In this document: piece by piece, positions 10,129 to 17,414 of the stretch | Numbering within the stretch: position 1 is the stretch's first letter | Layout: every line of letters starts with the position of its first letter | NCBI RefSeq assembly: GCF_900155735.1 | Contig: NZ_LT707049.1 | Span: 46,408-88,240, forward strand | Length of the DNA: 41,833 nt | Reading direction: 5' to 3' | From: Intestinibacillus massiliensis | GTDB taxonomy: Bacteria > Bacillota > Clostridia > Oscillospirales > Butyricicoccaceae | Translations under genes and position numbers: made by a program | The notes under the pieces: model-generated | What the model saw: only the letters and a program-made list of their open reading frames with translations | What the model was told of the DNA's origin: nothing | Database searches by the model: none

Positions 10129-11754
10129 ATGAAAGTGCTGATTATCGGCGGCGTGGCTGCCGGCACCAAGACCGCAGCCAAGCTCAAAAGGGAGCACCGC
10201 GACTGGGACGTCCAGATCCTCACCAAGGACAGGGAGATTTCCTATGCCGGCTGTGGGCTGCCGTACTATGTAGGCCATGTGATTGAAGACCGCGCCGAAT
10301 TGATTGTCAATTCCCCCGAAAGCTTCGCTGCGCAAACCGGCGCCTCCGTGCGCACCCGCACCGAAGTCACCGCGGTCAACCGCGTGGAGAAAACGGTTTC
10401 CGCCATCGACCTGGAATCAGGCGACTGCAGCACTTATACATACGATAAACTGGTCATTGCCACCGGCGCGCGCCCCTTCGTCCCGCCGGTACCGGGCACC
10501 GGCCTGAAAAACGTCTTTCTCATGCGCACCCCGGAAGACGCCTACGCGCTGCGCGACGCAGTGGACGGCGGCGGCATCCGCCGCGCGGTCATTGTCGGCG
10601 GCGGCTTCATCGGCCTGGAGGTTGCGGAAAACCTGCTCGCGCGCGGCGTGAAAGTCAGCGTGATCGATATGGCCGACCATATCCTGCCCGGCTTTGACCC
10701 CGAAGTGCAGAACCATGTCGAAAACCGCCTTACCGACCAGGGCGTCATGACCTTTACCGGTACCCGGTTCGAAGGGATCGAGGGCGACGGCAAGGTGGAG
10801 AAGGTGCTGACCAGCCGCCGCGCGTTTAAGGCGGATGCGGCGATCCTCTCCATCGGTATCCGCGCGAATACGGAATTCCTCGCGGACACCGGCATTGCGC
10901 TTATGCCCAACCGCACCGTGCAGGTCAATGCGCAGATGCAGACCAGCGATCCGGACATCTTCGCGGTCGGCGACTGCGCCTGCGTTGTAAACGCGCTGAC
11001 GCACGAGCCGCAGTGGGCGCCGATGGGTTCGGCCGCCAACCTGGAGGGCCGCCTGCTGGCGCGCCACCTCGCCGGGCATGAAGTCGCTTTCCGCGGCGTG
11101 CTTGGCACCGGCATCTGCCAGCTCCCGGGCTTTGCCGCCGGCCACACCGGCCTGACGGAGGCCCAGGCTGCCGCCGCAGGCTTTGACGCGGTTTCGGTCG
11201 TGTGCGCAGTGGACGACAAGGCGCATTACTTCCCCGGCGCGGGCGCGATGCTGATCAAGCTGGTTGCAGACCGCGCGACGCGCCGTGTGCTCGGCGTGCA
11301 GGCGCTCGGCGGCTACGCGGTCGACAAGGTGGTCGATATTGTAGTAACCGCGCTCTACCTCGGCGCGACAATCGACCAGCTTGCGGATATGGATCTTGCA
11401 TACGCGCCCCCGTTCTCCACGGCAATCCACCCGCTTGACCATGCGGTCAACATCCTGATGAATAAGCTGGACGGCACGCTTGAGACCTTCACCCCTGCGG
11501 AATACCTCGCAGGCGCGGCGGAAGGCTACCAGGTCCTGGACGCCTCCATGCAGCCGACCATCGAGGGCGCGGTCTATGTCGACCTTGCCACGGTGAACGG
11601 CCCGCTCCCCGAATTCCCGCTGGACGCCAAGCTGATGCTGGTGTGCGCCAAGGGCAAGCGCGCCTACATGCTGCAGAACCGCCTGAAGTTCTACGGCTAC
11701 ACCAACACCCGCGTCCTGGAAGGCGGCTCGCTGTTTAACGGCACTTCGTATTAA
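10129..11754 (+). CDS. CoA-disulfide reductase fused to a rhodanese domain (NAD(P)H sulfur reductase type)
   Basis: A 541-residue flavoprotein. An FAD Rossmann motif (IIGGVAAGTKTA) starts at residue 5, and SYAGCGLPYY holds the single redox Cys42 typical of CoA-disulfide reductases and NADH oxidases. A second Rossmann motif (VIVGGGFIGLEVAE) follows, then the FAD signature IFAVGDCA and a dimerisation domain. The last ~95 residues look like a rhodanese domain with active-site Cys506 in VCAKGKRAY. Family knowledge: this fusion (CoADR-RHD) reduces CoA disulfides, CoA persulfide or polysulfide. I start at the ATG at 10129, 9 bases after AAAGGG, where the Rossmann fold begins. It is first of a two-gene plus-strand operon. 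Confidence 0.9.
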   Translation: MKVLIIGGVAAGTKTAAKLKREHRDWDVQILTKDREISYAGCGLPYYVGHVIEDRAELIVNSPESFAAQTGASVRTRTEVTAVNRVEKTVSAIDLESGDCSTYTYDKLVIATGARPFVPPVPGTGLKNVFLMRTPEDAYALRDAVDGGGIRRAVIVGGGFIGLEVAENLLARGVKVSVIDMADHILPGFDPEVQNHVENRLTDQGVMTFTGTRFEGIEGDGKVEKVLTSRRAFKADAAILSIGIRANTEFLADTGIALMPNRTVQVNAQMQTSDPDIFAVGDCACVVNALTHEPQWAPMGSAANLEGRLLARHLAGHEVAFRGVLGTGICQLPGFAAGHTGLTEAQAAAAGFDAVSVVCAVDDKAHYFPGAGAMLIKLVADRATRRVLGVQALGGYAVDKVVDIVVTALYLGATIDQLADMDLAYAPPFSTAIHPLDHAVNILMNKLDGTLETFTPAEYLAGAAEGYQVLDASMQPTIEGAVYVDLATVNGPLPEFPLDAKLMLVCAKGKRAYMLQNRLKFYGYTNTRVLEGGSLFNGTSY

Positions 11755-11789
11755 TCCCATAAAGTGAAATGCAGGAGGAATAAGATTTT

Positions 11790-12743
11790 ATGGCAACTTT
11801 GACGGTAAGCCCGCTCGAAGAGAAACGCGTGAAGGCGCTTGGTTTCCTGAGCAACAAAGGCACCGATAATTTTTCCGCCCGTATTATTACGGTAAACGGT
11901 AAAATCACCGCAGCACAGCAAAAGTGCATCGCCGAAGCCGCTGAGAAATTCGGCAACGGCATCGTTACTTTTACGACCCGGCTCACCATCGAGGTGCAGG
12001 GCGTCCCCTTTGAAAAAGTTGAGGATTTCCGCGCCTATATCGCCAAGGAAGGCCTTGTCACCGGCGGCACCGGCTCCAAGGTGCGCCCCGTGGTATCCTG
12101 CAAGGGTACGACCTGCCAGTACGGCCTGATCGACACGTTCGCCCTGTCCGAGGAAATCCACCACCTCTTTTTTGAAGGCTACCATGATGTCAAGCTGCCG
12201 CACAAATTCAAAATTGCGGTCGGTGGCTGCCCGAACAACTGCGTAAAGCCCGACCTGAACGACCTCGGCATTATCGGCCAGATGATCCCGCAGTACGACG
12301 AAGAGGAATGCATGGGCTGCAAAAAGTGCAGTGTGGAGGAATCGTGCCCGGTGGGCGCGGCGCAGCTCAAGGACGGCCTGCTCGCCATTGACCCGGCCGC
12401 TTGCAACAACTGTGGCCGCTGCATCGACAAGTGCCGCTTCGACGCATTGCCGGGCGGCGTCAACGGCTATAAGATTTACATCGGCGGCCGCTGGGGCAAG
12501 CGCATCGCGCAAGGGCGCGCGCTCAACCGTGTTTTCACCGACAAGGCGGAAGCGCTATCCATCATCGAGAAAGCCCTCCTCCTCTTCCGGGAACAGGGCA
12601 AGACCGGCGAGCGTTTCTCCCAGACCATCGAGCGCCTGGGCTTTGAAAATGTCGAGCAGCAGCTCCTCGCGGACGACCTGCTCGCGCGCAAGGACGAGAT
12701 CATTTCGGCGAAGCTCCACGAAACTGGTGGCGCGACCTGTTAA
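11790..12743 (+). CDS. Siroheme nitrite/sulfite reductase-like protein with inserted ferredoxin domain
   Basis: A 317-residue compact reductase. An N-terminal ferredoxin-like half domain (about 1-75) is followed by the siroheme/[4Fe-4S] cysteines: Cys104-x4-Cys109 in CKGTTCQYG and Cys147-x3-Cys151 in GGCPNNC. An inserted ferredoxin holds two more clusters (Cys174, 177, 180, 186 and Cys205, 208, 211, 215), and a C-terminal tail completes it. The layout resembles AsrC, the catalytic subunit of anaerobic sulfite reductase, but no asrA or asrB lies nearby. It follows the CoA-disulfide-reductase/rhodanese gene by 35 bases, with an AGGAGG site. Inference: it reduces sulfite or a related sulfur oxyanion in the cytoplasm. 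The electron donor is not evident. Confidence 0.88.
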   Translation: MATLTVSPLEEKRVKALGFLSNKGTDNFSARIITVNGKITAAQQKCIAEAAEKFGNGIVTFTTRLTIEVQGVPFEKVEDFRAYIAKEGLVTGGTGSKVRPVVSCKGTTCQYGLIDTFALSEEIHHLFFEGYHDVKLPHKFKIAVGGCPNNCVKPDLNDLGIIGQMIPQYDEEECMGCKKCSVEESCPVGAAQLKDGLLAIDPAACNNCGRCIDKCRFDALPGGVNGYKIYIGGRWGKRIAQGRALNRVFTDKAEALSIIEKALLLFREQGKTGERFSQTIERLGFENVEQQLLADDLLARKDEIISAKLHETGGATC

Positions 12744-12782
12744 ACCGGCCTCATCATCTTTCTATATTATTTCCTTTTTTCC

Positions 12783-12822
12783 AAAAGCAGCAGCCCGGCA
12801 TTTTTGCCGGGCTGCTGCTTTT
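12783..12822 (+). terminator. Intrinsic terminator of the sulfur operon
   Basis: A perfect 18-base inverted repeat (arms begin AAAAGCAGCAGCCC) with a four-base loop and a T-rich 3' arm, 39 bases after the reductase stop. Confidence 0.85.
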
Positions 12823-12833
12823 CCACAAATAAA

Positions 12834-12858
12834 CGGCCTCCCCGGTTTGGGGAGGCCG
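12834..12858 (-). terminator. Intrinsic terminator of folT
   Basis: Stem CGGCCTCCCC/GGGGAGGCCG, followed on the minus strand by GTTTATTTG; it starts 8 bases past the folT stop. Confidence 0.75.
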
Positions 12859-12866
12859 TCACTGGT

Positions 12867-13466
12867 TTAAACTTTTGGTTTTACGGGATTTACCACCGGA
12901 ACCGGCGGCGTGGACGCGCGCATCCTTTCGTACAGGTCTGCGATCAGGTTGGTCGCCAGATAAAGCAGGATCGCTTCAAACGGCAATAGCAGGACATTCT
13001 TTGCCAGGCGCGCGGGGAGCAGCAGCGCCATGGCCTTGCCGCCGGTCATGGACAGCCAAAGGGTGTTCAGGCCGACGTTACACACCAGGTTGATGCACGC
13101 CTTTGCGCCGAACGCACGCAAGCGGTTCGGGCGGCGGCCATAGAACCACAGGCCATAAATCAGGCCGCCCATGATCGCCGTGATGGTGTAGCCCGGGAAA
13201 TACGCGCCGCCCACCGGGTTGACCAGATAGCCGAGCACATCGGTGCAGAAACCGGCCATCATGCCGACCGTGGGGCCGAACAGCATCGCGATGCTGGCGT
13301 TCAGCAGAAAGCCGATGCCGACGCGCAGGTCGGGCGACAGCCAGATACGGATGTTCAGCAGGTCCATCGCCACATTCAGCGCGATGAGCAGGGCGGTAAG
13401 CGCGATGCACCGCACGCTTTTCAGCTCATGCAGCGACGCAACAAAGGGGTTGCGGTTTTTTTGCAT
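12867..13466 (-). CDS. folT: ECF transporter substrate-binding subunit, folate family
   Basis: A 199-residue membrane protein with about six hydrophobic segments, a typical S-component size. The family pattern is visible (LTALLIALNVAMDLL, VGIGFLLNASIAMLFGP, GGLIYGLWFY, RLAKNVLLLPFE). S components bind a vitamin and are driven by a shared EcfA/EcfA'/EcfT module that must lie elsewhere. The substrate call rests mainly on the THF riboswitch directly upstream. The ATG at 13466 is 8 bases after GGAGGTG, and that Shine-Dalgarno lies inside the terminator-like stem of the riboswitch. The gene has its own promoter overlapping the stop codon of the upstream phosphatase gene. Confidence 0.88.
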   Translation of the reverse strand: MQKNRNPFVASLHELKSVRCIALTALLIALNVAMDLLNIRIWLSPDLRVGIGFLLNASIAMLFGPTVGMMAGFCTDVLGYLVNPVGGAYFPGYTITAIMGGLIYGLWFYGRRPNRLRAFGAKACINLVCNVGLNTLWLSMTGGKAMALLLPARLAKNVLLLPFEAILLYLATNLIADLYERMRASTPPVPVVNPVKPKV

Positions 13467-13467
13467 A

Positions 13468-13524
13468 GAAAAAACACCTCCAAAATTTGTTGCTACAAAT
13501 TAAGAGGTGTCTCGCCTCAAAATA
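13468..13524 (-). promoter_or_regulatory. Expression platform of the THF riboswitch
   Basis: On the minus strand a hairpin (13474-13510) pairs ACACCTC, then TTAATTTG, with CAAATT and GGAGGTGT, and is followed by six T residues. The 3' arm is also the folT ribosome binding site, so folding would both end transcription and hide the start. A competing small hairpin (13504-13518, GAGG/CCTC) uses the same CCTC and would free the site. Which ligand state favours which fold is inferred from the usual OFF behaviour of the family. Confidence 0.7.
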
Positions 13525-13633
13525 TGCAGCAGCGGGATGCGACACCCGTACCGCAAGGAGGGACACTCCCTTTCGTCCGCCGGACAACTCCCCGTTCCGT
13601 CGGCACTTTACGCACGGATATCTACTCTGCCAA
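13525..13633 (-). ncRNA. Tetrahydrofolate (THF) riboswitch aptamer
   Basis: The minus-strand sequence carries the conserved blocks of the THF riboswitch in order: GCAGAGTAG, CGTAAAGTGCC, ACGGGGAGTTG, GGACGAAAGG, GCGGTACGG and CGCATCCCGCTGC. The first and last blocks close the P1 helix (GCAG/CTGC). It lies between a strong promoter and folT. Family knowledge: the RNA binds reduced folates and lowers expression of folate transport or synthesis genes. Confidence 0.93.
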
Positions 13634-13644
13634 TGTTTCGTCTT

Positions 13645-13673
13645 ATTTTATCGCTTCCTGCCGGGTTTGTCAA
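13645..13673 (-). promoter_or_regulatory. Sigma-A promoter of the riboswitch-folT unit
   Basis: A perfect TTGACA (13668-13673), 17 bases, then TAAAAT (13645-13650). The -35 overlaps the TGA stop of the upstream phosphatase gene. The predicted start site is just 5' of the aptamer. Confidence 0.8.
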
Positions 13674-14467
13674 CCGGGCAGGCCGAATTCGCGCAGCAGC
13701 ACCTGCGTGACCCCGTCCTCGTCGTTGGAGGGCGCTTCATAGCGGCACAGGCGGCGCAGGCCGGGGTGCGCGTTTGCCATGGCGTAGGAATGCGTGACCG
13801 CCTGCATCAGCTCGCAGTCGTTCAGGTAATCGCCGAAAGCCATGCACTCGTCCGGCGTGATATGCAGCCGCTGCTGGATCTGCCGCATCGCGCCACCCTT
13901 ATTGGTGCCCGGCTCCATCAGGTCGACCCAGCTGTCGCCCGACAGCACGACCTGGAACCGCGCCGCACAGGGCGCCAGCGCCGGGTATGCCGTCCGCTCC
14001 GCGCTGTGATGCTGGAAGACCGCCACCTTGCAGATGACGTCCTGTTCCGCCGCCGCAAGCACATCCGGCACGCGCTGCAAACGCGCATAATACATCCCGG
14101 CGTTTTCGTTAAAAACCGGGTCGCCGTCCTCGAGGTAGGCCGACTTCGCGCCGCACAGGATGACATGCGCACCCAGCAGCGCGCGCACCAGCTTCACCGG
14201 CGCAGCCAAGTCGGCCGCCGGGATTTCGCAGGTATAGAGCGGCTTCCGGCCGTCGAACACCATTGCGCCATTTTCGCTGATAAATAGCATTTCATCCTCA
14301 AAACCCGCAAAATTCTGGAGCAGGTTATAATATTGCCGCCCGCTCGCCGCGGCAAACCGCACGCCGCGCGCACGCAGCGCATGGATCACTGGGAACAGGC
14401 GCGGGGAAAGGCGTTTCCGGCTGTCCAGCAGCGTGCCGTCCATATCCGCGGCCACTAATTTAATCAC
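13670..14467 (-). CDS. HAD-superfamily (Cof type) phosphatase
   Basis: A 265-residue IIB-type HAD phosphatase. Motif I is AADMDGTLLDS near residue 8, with the nucleophile Asp and the general acid two residues later. Motif II is AAASGR (about 40), a Lys of motif III lies in TNKGGAM (about 195), and motif IV is MAFGDYLNDCELM. The large cap domain sits between motifs II and III. Family knowledge: members dephosphorylate sugar phosphates, flavin or PLP precursors; the substrate here is unknown. I chose the GTG at 14467, 6 bases after GGGGTGA; a TTG at 14473 sits too close to that site. Being just upstream of the folate transport unit is probably incidental, since folT has its own promoter. Confidence 0.9.
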   Translation of the reverse strand: MIKLVAADMDGTLLDSRKRLSPRLFPVIHALRARGVRFAAASGRQYYNLLQNFAGFEDEMLFISENGAMVFDGRKPLYTCEIPAADLAAPVKLVRALLGAHVILCGAKSAYLEDGDPVFNENAGMYYARLQRVPDVLAAAEQDVICKVAVFQHHSAERTAYPALAPCAARFQVVLSGDSWVDLMEPGTNKGGAMRQIQQRLHITPDECMAFGDYLNDCELMQAVTHSYAMANAHPGLRRLCRYEAPSNDEDGVTQVLLREFGLPG

Positions 14468-14490
14468 AAGCAATCACCCCTGTCCCCCTT

Positions 14491-14520
14491 ATTGTATCCG
14501 GCTTCCGCCCTATAAATCAA
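14491..14520 (-). promoter_or_regulatory. Sigma-A promoter of the HAD phosphatase gene
   Basis: TTGATT (14515-14520), 18 bases, TACAAT (14491-14496) on the minus strand, 24 bases before the GTG start. Confidence 0.6.
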
Positions 14521-14551
14521 GCGGCAACCGCCGGGCTTTCGGAATTTCAGC

Positions 14552-14585
14552 AAAAAAGAGACCCGCAGCGTGTAAACGCTGCGGG
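14552..14585 (-). terminator. Intrinsic terminator of the feo operon
   Basis: Stem CCCGCAGCG/CGCTGCGGG with a six-base loop, followed on the minus strand by TCTCTTTTTTG. It begins 7 bases after the dtxR-family stop. Confidence 0.85.
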
Positions 14586-14591
14586 CTTTGG

Positions 14592-14978
14592 TTATTTTTC
14601 CGCCTTTTCCTTTTGGTACAGCCAGCGTGACACGTGCGCGAGCAGCTCCCGGCTGACCACATGCTCGATACGGCAGGCGTCCCGCTCCGCAATTTCCTGC
14701 GCAACGCCCAGGCCGTCGCGCAAAAAACGGAGCAGCAGGTCGTGGCGGGCGCGCACCTCTTTGGCGCGCTTGACCCCTTCCCCGGTCAGCACCACCTCGC
14801 CGTAAAACGAAGGCTCCACCAGCCCCGCCTCCCGCAGCACGCCGAGCGCCTTGCTCACGCTGGCGCGGGATACGCCTACCCGGCGCGCCACCTCCACCGA
14901 GCGCACATGCCCTTGCTCGCGCTGGATGTCCCAGATGACCTCGAGGTAATTCTCGCCCGATTCATGCAATTCTTTCAC
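14592..14978 (-). CDS. DtxR/MntR-family metal-dependent repressor, last gene of the feo operon
   Basis: A 128-residue regulator: a winged helix (about 1-65; VARRVGVSRASVSKALGVLREAGL) plus the dimerisation/metal-binding domain, without the SH3-like C-terminal domain, as in MntR. By-eye alignment puts putative ligands at Glu13, His79, Cys102, Glu105 and His106. Cys102 is DtxR-like (iron), while Glu13 is MntR-like. Residue 10 is Asn, where DtxR has Met and MntR has Asp. The GTG start lies 6 bases after AGGAGG, and that site overlaps the feoB stop, so it is translationally coupled to feoB. The operon context suggests it senses Fe(II) and represses feoAB and itself. Confidence 0.88.
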   Translation of the reverse strand: MKELHESGENYLEVIWDIQREQGHVRSVEVARRVGVSRASVSKALGVLREAGLVEPSFYGEVVLTGEGVKRAKEVRARHDLLLRFLRDGLGVAQEIAERDACRIEHVVSRELLAHVSRWLYQKEKAEK

Positions 14979-14988
14979 GCGGCACCTC

Positions 14989-17001
14989 CTAGAAAAACAG
15001 GCTGCCGGCCTGGAAAATCAGCAGCGCCACAAGGTACGCGAGCACGGTTTGGAACGCGGCCGCGCCAAGCGCCCATTTCATGCCGCCCATCTCCCTGCGG
15101 ATCGTCGCAAACGCGGACATGCAGGGCATATACAGCAGCGTGAATACCAGGAAGGAATATCCCGCCAGCGGGCTGAACACCTGCCCCAGGACGCCGCTGA
15201 GCGCGGCCGTGCTACCCGCGCCGTAAAGCACGCTCATGGTGGATACGACCGCTTCCTTGGCCACGAGGCCGGTCAGCAGGGAGACCGAAGCCTGCCACTG
15301 CCCAAACCCGAGCGGCGCAAAAACCGGCGCGATTACCGTGCCCAGCACGCCGAGGATGCTGTCTGCGGAGGAGGCCGCCACCTGGAAGGTGGGCGTAAAG
15401 TTCTGCAGCAGCCAGATGATGATGCTCATCAGGAAGATGATCGTACCGGCCTTGGTGATAAAGTCCTTTGCCTTTTCCCACATGTTGAGGACCGTGCCCT
15501 TGAAGGTGGGCATGCGGTACGGCGGCAGCTCGAGCACGAACCCGGCCGAAACGCCCCGGAACACGGTCTTTTTCAGCAGGAAGCCCGCCAGGATCGCCAC
15601 TACGATGCCGAGTATGTACAGGCTGAACGTCACAGCGCCCGCATGGTCCGGGAACAGCGCCGCGGAAAACAGCGCGTAGACCGGGAGCTTCGCCCCGCAG
15701 GACATAAAGGGCGTGAGCATGATGGTCATGCGGCGGTCCTTTTCATTTTCCATGGTACGCGCCGCCATGACCGCGGGCGTCGTGCAGCCAAAGCCCATCA
15801 GCATCGGGACGAACGATTTGCCGGACAGGCCGATCTTGCGTAGCAGGGTGTCCATAATAAAAGCGATACGCGCCAAATAGCCCGTGTCCTCCAGGATGGA
15901 CAGGAAGAAAAACAGGATGACGATCTGCGGCAGGAAGCTGACCACACCGCCCACGCCGGCAATCACGCCGTCGCAGATCAGGCCGACCAGCCACGGCGCG
16001 GCGCCCACATGCGTCAGCGCGCCCTCTACCGACGGGGACAGCCATCCGTTGATCGCCCCCTCCAGCAGGTCTTTCAGGAAGCCGCCGACCGGCCCAAAGG
16101 TCGTCGCAAACATCAAAAACATCAGGAACGCAAAAATGGGCAACGCGAGCCACTTGTTGATAATGATACGGTCGAGCTTTTCCGTCGTCGTGAGCGGCGG
16201 GTCCTCCGGCCGCGTTACCGACTGCCGGACCGCGTCCTCCACAAAATCATACAGCGCGTCGGCGAAGATCATTTCGCGATCCTCGCTGTTCATATGGCTC
16301 GACAGCCCCGAAGCGATCCGTTCCACCTCCGCGGCGGCTGCGGGCGGCAGCTCCACCTGCGCCTTCATCGCCGCATCCCCTTCCAGCAGCTTCGCGCTGT
16401 AAAACGGCAGGCTTGCGCGCCGCACCGGCAGGCACTCCAGCACCTTTGCCGCGCGCGTGATCGCAGAACCGACGCCGTGCAGGTAAGCGGGCTGCCTGCG
16501 CGGCGCTTCCATCTCCCCGACAAGCATCCCCATCAGCTCGTCCATATTTTCGCCGCGTTTCGCGGAAATCGGCACGACCTTTACGCCAAGCAGTTCCGAA
16601 AGGCGGTTACAGTCGATTTCAATGCCCTGCGCGCGGCAGTCGTCAATAAAGTTCAGCGCAACCACCATCGGCATGCCGAGCGCAATGAGCTGCAGGGTCA
16701 AATACAGGTTGCGTTCCAGGTTCGCGGCGTCCACGATATTGAGGATGCCGTCCAGCTCGTCCGAAAGCACGAAGGAGCGCGCGATGATCTCTTCCTGCGT
16801 ATAGGGCGACAGCGAATAGATGCCCGGCAGGTCGACCATGTCGGCGGCCTTGCCCCCGTACTTGACCTGGCCGGTTTTGCGGTCGACCGTCACCCCCGGC
16901 CAGTTGCCGACATGCTGGTTGGAGCCGGTCAGCCGGTTGAACAGCGTGGTTTTGCCGCTGTTCGGGTTGCCGATAATGGCAAGCGTCTTATTTTTTCCCA
17001 T
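14989..17001 (-). CDS. feoB: Ferrous iron transporter FeoB
   Basis: A 670-residue Fe(II) transporter. An N-terminal G domain has G1 GNPNSGKT (11-18), G3 DLPG (57-60) and a G4-like NFID (117-120), where the usual second residue is Met or Lys. A helical regulatory region (about 170-270) and a polytopic membrane domain with two Gate-type repeats follow; the FeoB cysteine motifs GFGCTTPAVMAART and SCGAKLPVY, and YMPCMSAFATI near the end, are visible. Length is slightly under E. coli FeoB (773). The ATG at 17001 follows feoA by 7 bases. It imports iron under anoxic conditions. Confidence 0.96.
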   Translation of the reverse strand: MGKNKTLAIIGNPNSGKTTLFNRLTGSNQHVGNWPGVTVDRKTGQVKYGGKAADMVDLPGIYSLSPYTQEEIIARSFVLSDELDGILNIVDAANLERNLYLTLQLIALGMPMVVALNFIDDCRAQGIEIDCNRLSELLGVKVVPISAKRGENMDELMGMLVGEMEAPRRQPAYLHGVGSAITRAAKVLECLPVRRASLPFYSAKLLEGDAAMKAQVELPPAAAAEVERIASGLSSHMNSEDREMIFADALYDFVEDAVRQSVTRPEDPPLTTTEKLDRIIINKWLALPIFAFLMFLMFATTFGPVGGFLKDLLEGAINGWLSPSVEGALTHVGAAPWLVGLICDGVIAGVGGVVSFLPQIVILFFFLSILEDTGYLARIAFIMDTLLRKIGLSGKSFVPMLMGFGCTTPAVMAARTMENEKDRRMTIMLTPFMSCGAKLPVYALFSAALFPDHAGAVTFSLYILGIVVAILAGFLLKKTVFRGVSAGFVLELPPYRMPTFKGTVLNMWEKAKDFITKAGTIIFLMSIIIWLLQNFTPTFQVAASSADSILGVLGTVIAPVFAPLGFGQWQASVSLLTGLVAKEAVVSTMSVLYGAGSTAALSGVLGQVFSPLAGYSFLVFTLLYMPCMSAFATIRREMGGMKWALGAAAFQTVLAYLVALLIFQAGSLFF

Positions 17002-17008
17002 TTTCCTC

Positions 17009-17230
17009 TTACCTCAAACAGATTTTGCGCGCTTCCTCGCGCCGCAGGGACAGGCTGTACCCACGCAGCCGAACGGCAACCGGGTCGCCGAACGGCGCGA
17101 TGCGTTCCATTGTGATCGGCACGCCCTTGGTGATGCCCATATCGAGGAAATGCCGTTTCATCGCGCCCTCCGCCGTGATACTGTCCACAATGCCGGACTC
17201 CCCGGGCTTTAATGTATTCAGGGTCTTCAT
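17009..17230 (-). CDS. feoA: FeoA family SH3-like protein
   Basis: A 73-residue FeoA domain protein (LKPGESGIVDSITAEGAMKRHFLDMGITKGVPITMERIAPFGDPVAVRLRG in short motifs), the usual partner of FeoB. Family knowledge: FeoA is a small cytoplasmic SH3-like protein needed for FeoB activity. Start ATG at 17230 follows GGGGATAGAG. It is the first gene of feoA-feoB-dtxR; the promoter and operator lie 85-135 bases upstream. Confidence 0.94.
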   Translation of the reverse strand: MKTLNTLKPGESGIVDSITAEGAMKRHFLDMGITKGVPITMERIAPFGDPVAVRLRGYSLSLRREEARKICLR

Positions 17231-17315
17231 CTCTATCCCCGCTCCCCCTTATATGCCAAAAATCCGGCCAGCGCGCATTCCCCATACCGAATGCCCGGCG
17301 CTCCCGGCGCAATTT

Positions 17316-17331
17316 GTTAACTATGGTTAAC
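17316..17331. promoter_or_regulatory. Palindromic iron-regulator operator candidate
   Basis: An inverted repeat GTTAAC-N4-GTTAAC lies directly after the feo -10, over the expected start site. Its location suggests repression by the DtxR-family protein encoded at the end of the operon. The arms differ from the Corynebacterium DtxR box, so recognition is inferred from position only. Confidence 0.6.
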
Positions 17332-17334
17332 ATT

Positions 17335-17363
17335 ATTGTATGCCATCGCTAACATATTGTCAA
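17335..17363 (-). promoter_or_regulatory. Sigma-A promoter of feoAB-dtxR
   Basis: A perfect TTGACA (17358-17363), 17 bases, TACAAT (17335-17340) on the minus strand. A strong constitutive-looking promoter fits control by repression. Confidence 0.8.
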
Positions 17364-17414
17364 CCCTACCCACCGTTTTGTATGTACAAAATAGGGCAGC
17401 CCGAGGGGGCTGTT

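Noticed and set aside
10417-11760. A 447-codon minus-strand frame across the CoA-disulfide-reductase gene
   Set aside because: Shadow of the flavoprotein gene, whose motifs on the plus strand are unmistakable.
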